64,000 bases of DNA from an uncultured Clostridia bacterium (GTDB taxonomy: Bacteria > Bacillota > Clostridia > TANB77 > CAG-508), in the NCBI GenBank assembly GCA_949045875.1, contig CARPYP010000006.1:5718-69717 (forward strand). The letters are read 5' to 3'. How positions within the stretch are numbered: position 1 is the first letter of the stretch; every line of letters begins with the position of its first letter. Of this stretch, positions 27,777 to 36,364 are shown one piece after another. Below the pieces are notes generated by a model. The model was not told the DNA's origin, made no database searches, and saw nothing but the letters and a program-made list of their open reading frames with translations. Both the position numbers and the translations under genes were made by a program.

Positions 27777-27818
27777 GGGGTGTAAACCCCATATTTACAT
27801 TTGTGTATATACAAATGT
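27777..27818. other. Candidate oriT of the ICE
   Basis: Two inverted repeats just upstream of mobC: GGGG-TGTAAA-CCCC at 27777-27790 and ACATTTGT-GTATAT-ACAAATGT at 27797-27818. The nested element has a GGGGTGCAAAACCCC repeat at the same place before its own mobC. The location and the shared GGGGTG-CCCC element suggest the origin of transfer; the nick site is unknown. Confidence 0.55.
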
Positions 27819-27832
27819 GTTGCTTGTTAGGA

Positions 27833-28213
27833 CTATAAAAATTTTTCTAGCGAGATATGATTTCCACATTTCTGACATGTTATTTCGTCTGTATCTACTA
27901 TTAAATTGTCCTCAATTTCTTCGTTATTTTCATTAAAACTTTCGCTATTTTCTTCTAAGTTTAGTTCCACTTTTTGCATGATTTTATTTATAATTTTTTC
28001 AATATCTTTCTCCTTTTCGATGTGATTTTCATTTAAAATTTTATTCATTTTTATTTCATAAACCTCGTTATTTTTATCTATGTTTTTGAATATAATTTTT
28101 TCTCCTAGTGCTAATAACTTTATTACTTTTTCAAAGGCTTGTTTCTTATTTTCACCTTCGATTTCTATATTTTTTTCTAATACTTTTCTAATTGTAAATT
28201 CATATTTTTTCAT
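27833..28213 (-). CDS. Hypothetical protein with DpnD/PcfM-like start and C-terminal CxxC
   Basis: 126 residues. The N-terminus (YEFTIRKVLEKNIEIEGENKKQAFEKV) has the strand-strand-helix pattern of the DpnD/PcfM family. The middle is acidic and low-complexity. The last 20 residues carry ITCQKCGNHISL, half of a zinc ribbon. It follows the TOPRIM gene by 2 bp and is clearly co-transcribed. Its function in transfer is unknown. Confidence 0.6.
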   Translation of the reverse strand: MKKYEFTIRKVLEKNIEIEGENKKQAFEKVIKLLALGEKIIFKNIDKNNEVYEIKMNKILNENHIEKEKDIEKIINKIMQKVELNLEENSESFNENNEEIEDNLIVDTDEITCQKCGNHISLEKFL

Positions 28214-28215
28214 AT

Positions 28216-29190
28216 TTATCTTATCCTTCCTATTTCAATTTTTTTCTTTCTTTCTTCTCTTTTTATACCTAGTGATATACACAAATAATCGTTATAGTCT
28301 TTTCCTTTTTTAGCAGGTCTGTCTATCACTTCATATCTGTTTGGTATAACCATTTGCAACGCTTTTGTTGCTTTTCTACCTGCTTCATCATTATCTAAAC
28401 ATAAATATATTTTTGTTATTTCTGTGTGCTTTTCTAAATAATTTTGCAAAGCAATAGGAACTTTACTTGCTGACATCTGACCTGCAGGTTGATAAACTCC
28501 AGCAAGTGAAAGCATGTTTTTTTCTTCCCAATTTATTCCATACAACTTAAAAAAAGTAGCGAATGATAATGCATCAATGCTACTTTCAAATACATATATT
28601 TCATTAGATTTTATCTTACTTTCTAGTCTAAAAGAATATTGTTTACTGCTACCTGTTGCATCATTTTTAAACTTGCTTTCGTTTGTTGCTCTTACCCCTG
28701 CATATTTTGCATTTCCCATTTCATCATAACCTACAAATACTACATTGTGATAATATTTTTCCTCATATATTAGATGTTTTTGAATACATTTTTGTATTAT
28801 TTCTTCATCAATTCCTCGTGATTTTAGATAACTTATTATTTGATTTTCATTTGTATTTTTATCTGGTAAAATTAAATTTTGTATCTTCTTTTTTTCTTCT
28901 TGAGGAACACAAATCGGTTTTTTTCCGTTTAATCTCTCAAGTATATATTCAACTGATTCTGGGAACTTATATCCTAACATTCTTTCTACATAATCAACAG
29001 CATTTCTGCCTCCTATTCTTCCATTCATATAGTGCCAATATCCATTTGACATTTTCAAACTTGAATGAGTTTTTGTTGAATATTGTGTCCTACAGTCCTT
29101 TACTAATTCGTCAGGTTCGCACATTTGAAAGTATGTTATTAAGTCCATTTTCTTTATTTCTTTGACAATTTCTGGAGCAACAAATCCCAT
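28216..29190 (-). CDS. DUF3991/TOPRIM primase-like protein
   Basis: 324 residues. The N-terminal part resembles the CHC2-like/DUF3991 zinc region (SNGYWHYMNGRIGGRNAVDYVERMLG) but lacks the full set of cysteines. The C-terminal TOPRIM domain has IYVFESSIDALS and the DxD-like motif in YLCLDNDEAGRKA. Such proteins prime or process DNA after transfer. It belongs to the operon that runs into mobC and the relaxase. Confidence 0.82.
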   Translation of the reverse strand: MGFVAPEIVKEIKKMDLITYFQMCEPDELVKDCRTQYSTKTHSSLKMSNGYWHYMNGRIGGRNAVDYVERMLGYKFPESVEYILERLNGKKPICVPQEEKKKIQNLILPDKNTNENQIISYLKSRGIDEEIIQKCIQKHLIYEEKYYHNVVFVGYDEMGNAKYAGVRATNESKFKNDATGSSKQYSFRLESKIKSNEIYVFESSIDALSFATFFKLYGINWEEKNMLSLAGVYQPAGQMSASKVPIALQNYLEKHTEITKIYLCLDNDEAGRKATKALQMVIPNRYEVIDRPAKKGKDYNDYLCISLGIKREERKKKIEIGRIR

Positions 29191-29327
29191 AATATCATCT
29201 ACTTTCTCTTGATTTTTTTCATTTCTTTTATTGTTTCCATTTGATTTTTCCTACCTTTCCAATAAAAAAGAAGTAAATATTTTTATCTACTTCTTTCTTA
29301 CTTTCATATTTAATTAAATAACTAGAC

Positions 29328-29687
29328 TTAATCATCACTTTCTAAATAGTATCCGTTGCTGTGATATACTGGTTGAGCGTTTGGATGTTCTCTTTCATAT
29401 ATGGCATTCTCCCTAGCACTTATAACATTATCTGCTTTACGCATCTCTCTCTCTAGCTGAGAGTATTTCTGATCACTTAAATTATTAATTCCTGAATCAC
29501 GAAATTGTATTCCAAGTTTTTCACGGTATGCTTTAATTTTGTCAAGAGGTGCATGTCTATACCATATATCACTACCTTCATTATTTATTTGATAGCCAAT
29601 ACCTTCATGAATTGCACAACCAAATGCTATACATCCTATTATAGAAAAAATAATAGTATTAATCATCTTCTTTGTCTTTATTTCCAT
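29328..29687 (-). CDS. Hypothetical membrane-anchored protein (119 aa)
   Basis: An N-terminal membrane helix (about 9-26, IIFSIIGCIAFGCAI) is followed by about 90 residues of charged, mostly helical sequence. A Cys-containing GCA near residue 23 could be a lipobox-like site but is not typical. No family recognised. It lies between the mega-gene 3' part and the TOPRIM gene. Confidence 0.55.
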   Translation of the reverse strand: MEIKTKKMINTIIFSIIGCIAFGCAIHEGIGYQINNEGSDIWYRHAPLDKIKAYREKLGIQFRDSGINNLSDQKYSQLEREMRKADNVISARENAIYEREHPNAQPVYHSNGYYLESDD

Positions 29688-29761
29688 ATTAAATCTCCTT
29701 TAAATTTTCTATTAACTAAAATAATTATACTATTTATTTTTATTTATGTCAATTAAACTTT

Positions 29762-31468
29762 TTATCTTGCCTCTAATTCATAGCTTCTATTATCTTTTTC
29801 TGGAATATAATCTTCCTGTTCCTCTATTTCATCATCTACCATTTCGTGTTCATTGTCCTTGATCTCAAGTTCTTTATTTACTTCATTCAATCGTATAATT
29901 TTTTCTTGTAACTCTCTTTCTTTGTCAAATGGTACTTTTACTTGTATTTTTGCATTTTCAAATTGCTGTTTTAAATTTTCTAGATCATTATTAGTATTAT
30001 TCAATTTTTTCTCTATATCAGTAATAGCATTATCCATTCTCGTTATATTTCCAAAGACATCTTTTCCTAATTTTATACTATATGCAGATTCTCCTTTTAA
30101 AGCTAAAATATAATCTCCTGCTACAATTTCAAGTTCCATTTTTAACCCTCTATATTTACCTATTTCTTCTATTTCTTTATTTTCCTTACTTTTACATATT
30201 TCAAGTATCATTTTTCCTGCATCTTCTTTTTTTACATATTGTTTTCCTTTTAAAATTATAGGAGAAAACTTGTCCTCATTATTAAGTTCTGTATTTTCTT
30301 TAACCAGTTCCAAATCTTTTTGCATATTACTAATTAATTCTTCATTGTTCTTTATTTCTACTGGATAAAATTTTACTATTGCGTCTTCAAGTCTATAAAT
30401 TTCACTTAAATAACTTTGTTTTAATATTTTTAACTTAGAACTCTGTTCTTCTAATTCTGCTTTTTCAATTATCAATGGATTTCCAGTAGCAAGTGCCTTT
30501 ATTTCAGCATAAGAAAGTGCTTTTTCATCAATATCTTCCTCAGAACGTGATATTACTTTTGAGGTCATTATTTGTGATACACCTCTCTGTTTTCTTTCTA
30601 CTGTTTGATAAGAATAAGCATCAAATGTTCCTTTTGTAACATAAGTGTAAATATCTATTTCTTCATTTTCATTTCCTTGACGAACTCCACGACCATTTCG
30701 TTGTTGTAAATCACTAGGTCTCCATGGTACATCTAAATGGTGTATTGCTTTAATTTTATTTTGTACGTTTGTACCTGCTCCCATTTTAGAGGTTGAACCC
30801 ATCAAAACCCTTATATTTCCACTCTTAACCTTTGCAAATAGTTCCTTCTTTTTTGTTTCTGTTGTAGCGTCATGTATAAAAGCTATCTCATCTTCTGGTA
30901 TTCCTTTAGATATTAGTTTTCTCTTTAAGTCAGTATAAACATCCGTAAATGGTCTATCTTTTAAATACCACTCTCCATTTAAAAATTCCATTTCATATGG
31001 ATTATCTTCTGTACCTAAACTCTTGGGAGTTGATAAATCACAAAACACTAGCTGTGTTGACTTTTTATCCTTAGTTTTTTCCCATATCTTATATATATTA
31101 TTAGCACACACATTTACTTTTCCATTTTCATAATCTGGTAGCATATCATTTATTATTCTTTGGTCTAGTGCAAGCTTTCGTCCTTCATTTGTTATTCTAA
31201 GCATATTATCTGTTTTTGAATTAACTTGCTTCTTTCTAATTCTTTCTGCTCTTTTTGCTAAGTCTTGTACCATACCCTTTTGTATATCACTTGCATCAAC
31301 ATCTATTGTGTAAGCATTTACTTTTGGTACTGGTAGATTTAATGTATCTGCTGTTTGAATATCTGCTATTTCTTTAAACATAGACATCAGTTCTGGAAGA
31401 TTATAAAATTTTGAAAATCTCGTTTTTGATCTGTATCCTGTTCCTTCTGGTGCTAGTTCTATTGCTGT
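29762..31468 (-). CDS. Helicase/N6-methylase mega-protein, 3' part (split by nested element)
   Basis: The last 569 codons of the mega-gene: the start of the conserved segment IELAPEGTGYRSKTRF, then the C-terminal helicase domain with the arginine-rich motif (LQQRNGRGVRQG) and YQTVERKQRGVSQIM, and a coiled-coil tail. The 5' part is at 40398-45662. Excising the 8944-bp insert joins ACAGCA(C/A)T(G/A)GAACTA with the frame intact, giving 2316 residues in all. As it stands the fragment can start only from a chance TTG within the insert and is probably not functional. Confidence 0.9.
   Translation of the reverse strand, partial: TAIELAPEGTGYRSKTRFSKFYNLPELMSMFKEIADIQTADTLNLPVPKVNAYTIDVDASDIQKGMVQDLAKRAERIRKKQVNSKTDNMLRITNEGRKLALDQRIINDMLPDYENGKVNVCANNIYKIWEKTKDKKSTQLVFCDLSTPKSLGTEDNPYEMEFLNGEWYLKDRPFTDVYTDLKRKLISKGIPEDEIAFIHDATTETKKKELFAKVKSGNIRVLMGSTSKMGAGTNVQNKIKAIHHLDVPWRPSDLQQRNGRGVRQGNENEEIDIYTYVTKGTFDAYSYQTVERKQRGVSQIMTSKVISRSEEDIDEKALSYAEIKALATGNPLIIEKAELEEQSSKLKILKQSYLSEIYRLEDAIVKFYPVEIKNNEELISNMQKDLELVKENTELNNEDKFSPIILKGKQYVKKEDAGKMILEICKSKENKEIEEIGKYRGLKMELEIVAGDYILALKGESAYSIKLGKDVFGNITRMDNAITDIEKKLNNTNNDLENLKQQFENAKIQVKVPFDKERELQEKIIRLNEVNKELEIKDNEHEMVDDEIEEQEDYIPEKDNRSYELEAR
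31454..31468 (-). repeat. Left attachment repeat of the nested element
   Basis: On the minus strand ACAGCAATAGAACTA, matching 13 of 15 bases at 40398-40412. The mega-protein reading frame is continuous through it. Confidence 0.85.
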
Positions 31469-31521
31469 AATAAAAATGCCTTTCCTAAAGTACGATTTCA
31501 AGTTTTAAAAAAATAAGTGTT

Positions 31522-33555
31522 TTATGCACTTTTTCTTTGTTTTTCATCTTCTTTTTGTTTCTTTTTAGCTTGGTATATTTCTTTTTTCTTAATATACCAT
31601 TCTCTTTTTAATATTTCCCTTCCCTTTTCTTTGCAATCATTACAATATTTCTGACTAGAACTATTTGGCTTATAAGTCTTGCCACATAATATACAAATTC
31701 TTTCTCTGTAACCTTTATTTCCACCTTGTGCTTGTATTTTCTCTCTATAATGTTTTCTGTGTCTTATTCTTCTGCCCTCATCTCTACATTCAATACAAAA
31801 TTTTTGCCTTGATGTTGTAGGTGTATATTTCTTTCCACATATTTGACAGGTTCTATCTTCATATCTGGTTTTATAAACAGTATTTTCAAATGTTATCGTA
31901 GTTGGCTCTAAACAACCTATATATCTGTAACTAATTTCAATTTTTTGTATTTTTTCTTTTTTGCCCTTATCATTTATAAGAATTTCACTAGGATATACTA
32001 TAATTCTATCAATTAAATTTGTTATTGTACTTTGTGTTAGTTCGCTAGTTCCAGTTTCTTTAAATTCAGTTAGCAATTTAGTAAAATTTATTGCATTTTT
32101 ATTACTTCTATTTACTTTTTCTATTTCTTCTATTATTCCTTTTAGTTTTTCTTTTATTTCAAGCTGTTCTTTCTCATATTTATTAGAAATCATAATAAAA
32201 GTATCTTCTGTTATTCTTTTCAAAACTTTATCTTCATAACTAGATGTGATTACCATATTTAACTCATTCAATCTATCCTCTAATCTTCTCTTTTCATTTT
32301 CATAAGTTTTTGTATTTTGACTTGTCATTTCTTCAAGTTTTTGCTCTAAAATAGAATAATTTTCTTTATTGTCGCAAAAAGCATTAGCATATTTATTTAT
32401 ATCATCTAAAACGATTTTATATAGTTTTTCTGCTCTTATACAAATATTTTTACATTCTTTTGTTCTATGAGGACAAGTAGTATCACAATAATATTTTCTA
32501 TTTTCAATACTTACTGAATCTCCTCTGCTATATATCTTTTTACAAAACATATTTCTACCATCTGGACATCTTATCATTCTACTAAAAATATTCTTATATC
32601 GTTCTCCCTCTAATGTATTCTTATATAATATTTTGTTTTTTTCTCTTATTCTTTGTGCTTTATCAAATAATTCTTTACTTATAATAGGCTCGTGCATATT
32701 TTCAATAATAGTCCATTGTTCTTTTGGTACTTTTACTATTTTCTTTATTTTGGGAGACAATTTTTTTGTTTTATTTCCAACTACTGCACCTATATATACT
32801 TGATTAGATATAATATCTAATATCGTTTTATTATGCCAATAATAATAGTTTTTATTTCGCTTTTGTACTTTTCTTACTAACCCTTTTTGTAACCAATATT
32901 CCGTTGGTCTTAATATCTTTTTATCTTCTAAATATTTTGTAATATAACGTGTTCCTTTTCCTTGTGAATACATTTCAAATATTTCTTTAATAACTGGTGC
33001 TGTTTCTTCATCTATTATTAAATGATTATGATTTTGTGGGTCTTTTAAATATCCATACGGTGCTGTTGTTGCCATATATTTTCCGTCTTTTGCTCTTGCT
33101 TTTCTTGCACTACTTACTTTTACTGATATATCTTTTACATACATTTCATTCAAAATATTCTTAAATGGTGTTATATCCATTGAAGAATTGCTTATTGTGT
33201 CTACTCCGTCATTTACTGCAATATATCTTACTTGATGTTCTGGAAAATATATCTCTAAATAATAACCACAGTCTAAATAGTTTCTTCCTAATCTTGATAA
33301 ATCTTTTGTAACAACACAATCTATTTCCTTATTTTCAATATCTTGTATCATTCTTTTAAAATCTGGTCTTTCAAAATTACCACCTGAAAAGCCATCATCT
33401 GCATATATTTTTGTTATCTGCCACCCTTTTTTAGTAACAAAATCTGTTAGTATTTTCTTTTGTGTATCAATACTTACACTTTCCTCATTATTTCCATCAT
33501 CTATTGATAATCTTGTATAAATACCTACTCTATAATTTTCTTTATCTACAAGCAT
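31522..33555 (-). CDS. Large serine recombinase of the nested element, with two C-terminal zinc motifs
   Basis: 677 residues. Resolvase domain with nucleophile Ser17 (YTRLS) and DLSRLGRN; recombinase domain with APYGYLKDP and the NQVYIG segment; a zinc ribbon and coiled coil as usual. The C-terminal 110 residues add two tandem units of the form C-x2-C-(15)-FC/YC-x2-C (CQICGKKYTPTTSRQKFC and CILCGKTYKPNSSSQKYC), which most relatives lack. The stop lies 54 bp from the left repeat. GGAGG precedes the ATG. This enzyme should integrate and excise the IME. Confidence 0.93.
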   Translation of the reverse strand: MLVDKENYRVGIYTRLSIDDGNNEESVSIDTQKKILTDFVTKKGWQITKIYADDGFSGGNFERPDFKRMIQDIENKEIDCVVTKDLSRLGRNYLDCGYYLEIYFPEHQVRYIAVNDGVDTISNSSMDITPFKNILNEMYVKDISVKVSSARKARAKDGKYMATTAPYGYLKDPQNHNHLIIDEETAPVIKEIFEMYSQGKGTRYITKYLEDKKILRPTEYWLQKGLVRKVQKRNKNYYYWHNKTILDIISNQVYIGAVVGNKTKKLSPKIKKIVKVPKEQWTIIENMHEPIISKELFDKAQRIREKNKILYKNTLEGERYKNIFSRMIRCPDGRNMFCKKIYSRGDSVSIENRKYYCDTTCPHRTKECKNICIRAEKLYKIVLDDINKYANAFCDNKENYSILEQKLEEMTSQNTKTYENEKRRLEDRLNELNMVITSSYEDKVLKRITEDTFIMISNKYEKEQLEIKEKLKGIIEEIEKVNRSNKNAINFTKLLTEFKETGTSELTQSTITNLIDRIIVYPSEILINDKGKKEKIQKIEISYRYIGCLEPTTITFENTVYKTRYEDRTCQICGKKYTPTTSRQKFCIECRDEGRRIRHRKHYREKIQAQGGNKGYRERICILCGKTYKPNSSSQKYCNDCKEKGREILKREWYIKKKEIYQAKKKQKEDEKQRKSA

Positions 33556-33614
33556 ACTCTTTGCCCTCCTTTCATTCCATTATATTTAAAATTGTTATAA
33601 TCTCAATTATGCAA

Positions 33615-33779
33615 TTATTTCTTAAATTCTTCTGGGTGTTCTTCAATATATTTCTTTCTTTTCCTTTCAATTTCTTCCATTACTATTGGTAATATTGCTT
33701 GAATAGGAGTAATTTCGTTTGTATATTTTCGTTCAACAATGATTTTTTCTACTACTTTGTTATCTTCTTTTTTAGCCAT
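33615..33779 (-). CDS. Small basic-acidic protein (54 aa)
   Basis: ATG 33779 follows GAGGAGGGG closely and is preferred over the longer start at 33809. The product is highly charged (KKEDNKVVEKIIVERKYTN, then a helix ending EERKRKKYIEEHPEEF-like). Such tiny genes next to the recombinase in related elements include TnpW- or excisionase-like factors, but I see no clear match. Confidence 0.55.
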   Translation of the reverse strand: MAKKEDNKVVEKIIVERKYTNEITPIQAILPIVMEEIERKRKKYIEEHPEEFKK

Positions 33780-33877
33780 TATTACCCCTCCTCTCTTGTT
33801 TTTAGGCATAAAAAAAGAGAGATACTAATTTTCTTAATATCTCTGTCAATTTATTCTCTTTTATAAAGTTCTATTTC

Positions 33878-34519
33878 CTATAATAAACTATTATCTTTAA
33901 GTCCTAATTTAAAAGTTTCTATAAATTCAATATCTTGCATATCATCAGCTAGTTTTAAATATTCACTTAATGCTTTTACTTCTTTTTTAGTAAAGTTTAC
34001 CATTTCGTTTCTTTCTATAAATTCCTTTATATTTGGGTATTCTTCTTTTATTTTACTCATTTTGTTTACTATCTCTTTGTATTTTTTTATCTTCCATAGA
34101 TTTGCACCTAACATTTCTTTTATAAAGCACATACTCTTGTAAATTAAAGTATCTTCTAAATTTTCAATATTATCATCTACGAATTTTCTTTTATTATCTG
34201 CTATTTCTTTTTTTAGATATATTCTATCTAAAAAGCCTAATTTATAATACTGTTTATTCCAAAAACTACTTTCTCCAGACATAGCACCCTCAAACCTATC
34301 TAATTTTAACCAGAGTTCTTTTTGTTTTTTCTTATCTTTTACTAACTCATACATTAAGTTTTCTAGTTCTTTTTTTGATTTTTCAACTTCTGTCATTTCT
34401 TCTGTTTTTCCATACATACGAATATATAAACATTGTAGTCCATCTCCTCTTGTTTCGTATATATCATTTAAAATTTGATTTTCAAATAACTCATTTACTG
34501 TATATTCTCTCTTTTCCAT
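33878..34519 (-). CDS. DUF6809-like hypothetical protein A (213 aa)
   Basis: Helical protein that is a paralogue of the next gene: both have the sequence ILNDIY/ILDDLY near the N-terminus, YGKTEE/YGEPEE, a long charged helix, and the block SFWNKQYYKLGFLDRIYL / CFWYKPYYKTGFIDAISL. This layout recalls the DUF6809 family, tentatively. No enzyme motif is seen. The two genes are 11 bp apart and form an operon repressed presumably by the XRE protein at 35275. Confidence 0.6.
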   Translation of the reverse strand: MEKREYTVNELFENQILNDIYETRGDGLQCLYIRMYGKTEEMTEVEKSKKELENLMYELVKDKKKQKELWLKLDRFEGAMSGESSFWNKQYYKLGFLDRIYLKKEIADNKRKFVDDNIENLEDTLIYKSMCFIKEMLGANLWKIKKYKEIVNKMSKIKEEYPNIKEFIERNEMVNFTKKEVKALSEYLKLADDMQDIEFIETFKLGLKDNSLL

Positions 34520-34530
34520 TTTCTACCCTC

Positions 34531-35151
34531 CTACAATGATTTTCCTGTTTTCACACCAATTTTAAACATTTCTTCTGACTCTAACATATTTCTTAAATCA
34601 TATAATTCTTTTATTTCTAAAATTGCTTTCATTTCTTCTTGTGTAAATTCTGCAATTTTATTATTATCGTAGAAATTCATTACTTTTGGGTATTTTTCTT
34701 TTATCTCTGCTAGTCTTTTACTTGCTTTTATATACTCATTATTTGCTTTTAAGTTATTATATTTCTGTTGGTCTATATAGTCCCATATATCATCTACACT
34801 ATTATAAATATTATCTTCATTATTAGAATTATTACTTGCAATTTTTTCTTCTTTTATCTGTTTATTTAAAGATATTGCGTCTATAAAACCTGTTTTGTAA
34901 TATGGCTTATACCAAAAACACATCTGTCCCATTGCATATAACTCAAATTGATTTATTTTTTCATATAACTTTTGCATATCTTCTTCGTTTTTAATAAATT
35001 TCTTCATAAAATTTATCAAATCATCTTCTACATTATTTGCTTTCTTATCTTCTTCTGGCTCTCCATATTTTGCTATATAACTCTTTTCTACTTCCCCCTC
35101 TCTTATATCATATAAATCATCAAGTATTTTATTGTTGCATTCTATTTCCAT
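34531..35151 (-). CDS. DUF6809-like hypothetical protein B (206 aa)
   Basis: Paralogue of the gene at 33878 (shared YYKxGFxDxIxL block and C-terminal helix with AEFTQEEMKAI / VNFTKKEVKAL). First gene of the leftward operon, with a good promoter at 35184-35212 that overlaps two TGTCGGTA boxes. Tandem duplication is likely. Function unknown. Confidence 0.6.
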   Translation of the reverse strand: MEIECNNKILDDLYDIREGEVEKSYIAKYGEPEEDKKANNVEDDLINFMKKFIKNEEDMQKLYEKINQFELYAMGQMCFWYKPYYKTGFIDAISLNKQIKEEKIASNNSNNEDNIYNSVDDIWDYIDQQKYNNLKANNEYIKASKRLAEIKEKYPKVMNFYDNNKIAEFTQEEMKAILEIKELYDLRNMLESEEMFKIGVKTGKSL

Positions 35152-35176
35152 ACATTTTCCCTCCTTATTACCATTC

Positions 35177-35225
35177 TGTCGGTATTGTATATGTTTTATT
35201 TTTACAAGTCAACAATGTGTCGGTA
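35177..35225 (-). promoter_or_regulatory. Divergent control region with repressor boxes
   Basis: On the minus strand TTGACT (35212-35207), 17-nt spacer, TACAAT (35189-35184). TGTCGGTA occurs twice as a direct repeat, at 35177-35184 and 35218-35225, flanking this promoter on both sides. The XRE gene starts 50 bp to the right and is the natural binder; this is inferred. Confidence 0.6.
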
Positions 35226-35274
35226 ATATTTAAGGGTATAATTTGTTATACTAATTTTGAAAGGAGAATTTGCT

Positions 35275-35511
35275 ATGGACTTACAACAAGCTGTTAAATC
35301 ACGAATAATATATCTATGCAAAAAGAAAGACATTTCTATCAACAAACTTGCTACTTTGTCTGGGATGAATCAATCAACAGTTAACAGTTTAGTTGATGGT
35401 ACAAGTCAAAATCCTAAATTACTTACAATTATTCGTATATGCTTTGGTTTTGACATTACTTTAAAAGAATTTTTTGATGACCCAATTTTCAATGATATAG
35501 ATGATGACTAA
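35275..35511 (+). CDS. XRE-family repressor of the nested element
   Basis: 78 residues with one helix-turn-helix (SRIIYLCKKKDISINKLATLSGMNQSTVNSLVDG), as in Cro/C1-type regulators of Gram-positive elements. GAAAGGAG precedes ATG 35275. It is the only plus-strand gene of the element, divergent from the DUF6809-like operon, and should repress that promoter through the TGTCGGTA boxes. Confidence 0.88.
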   Translation: MDLQQAVKSRIIYLCKKKDISINKLATLSGMNQSTVNSLVDGTSQNPKLLTIIRICFGFDITLKEFFDDPIFNDIDDD

Positions 35512-35537
35512 CATTTTTATATGCTAGTCTTATTTTT

Positions 35538-36362
35538 TTATCTTCCTAAATCTCTATTCTTCCACCTTTGCATATATTGTTTTAGTAATTTTTCAATGGT
35601 ATCTTCCATTTGTTTTGTACTATAACCTTTTGGAAAATACCCTTTTAATTTTTCCACTTTAAATTTTATTTGTTCTTTTTGATTTGGCTTTTGCTCTGTC
35701 ATTATATTGAATATCGTGTCCATATCCAATTTATTTTGTTTGCTTAATTCTCTCATTCTTATTGCTTGTGGGTATGATGGTGTGCAATCTTCACTTTCTA
35801 TTGTTTCTAATAAGTCCTTTTGTTCTTGCTTTTTTAAATATGATATTTCTACTGCTGGGGACATTGCCATTTTATTTTCATCAACTAACTTTAATAACTC
35901 TGGTGTTAGTTCTGTTAGCCTTACATATCTTTGAACTTGTCTGCCACTCATATTATCAGTTATATTTTCTCGTGTCCACTTCTGGACATCTTGTCCAGAA
36001 GTTTTACCTTGATGTCTTTCTGCGTCTAGTTTCATTTTAAAAGCAAATGCTTTTTCACTTGGTAATATATCTTGTCTTTGCAAATTACTATCAACAACAG
36101 TTATAACTGCTAGGTTTTTGTCCATATCACGAATTAAGACAGGAACTTGCTTTATTCCTGCCTTTTCACAAGCATATTTTCTTCTATGCCCACTTATAAT
36201 TTCATACCCTCCTTTATCTCTTTTTCGTACAATTAAGGGTTCTATAATTCCATATTTCTTTATACTATCTATTAAGTCTTGCATTTCTTCATTATCTTTT
36301 ACTTTATATGGATTATCTTTAAACTCGTATAAATCATTTATACTTACAATTTTTTCACTCAA
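35538..36362 (-). CDS. ParB-like nuclease/partition protein of the nested element
   Basis: 274 residues. ParB N-terminal domain with IVSINDLYEFKDNPYKV, PLIVRKRDKGGYEIISGHRRKYACEKAG and the helix-turn-helix region (LPSEKAFAFKMKLDAERHQG, then SGRQVQRYVRLTELTPELL). It is a homologue of the ICE ParB at 51072. No ParA is present in the IME. It starts 3 bp after the relaxase stop and so belongs to the mobilization operon. Confidence 0.9.
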   Translation of the reverse strand: MSEKIVSINDLYEFKDNPYKVKDNEEMQDLIDSIKKYGIIEPLIVRKRDKGGYEIISGHRRKYACEKAGIKQVPVLIRDMDKNLAVITVVDSNLQRQDILPSEKAFAFKMKLDAERHQGKTSGQDVQKWTRENITDNMSGRQVQRYVRLTELTPELLKLVDENKMAMSPAVEISYLKKQEQKDLLETIESEDCTPSYPQAIRMRELSKQNKLDMDTIFNIMTEQKPNQKEQIKFKVEKLKGYFPKGYSTKQMEDTIEKLLKQYMQRWKNRDLGR

Positions 36363-36364
36363 TT

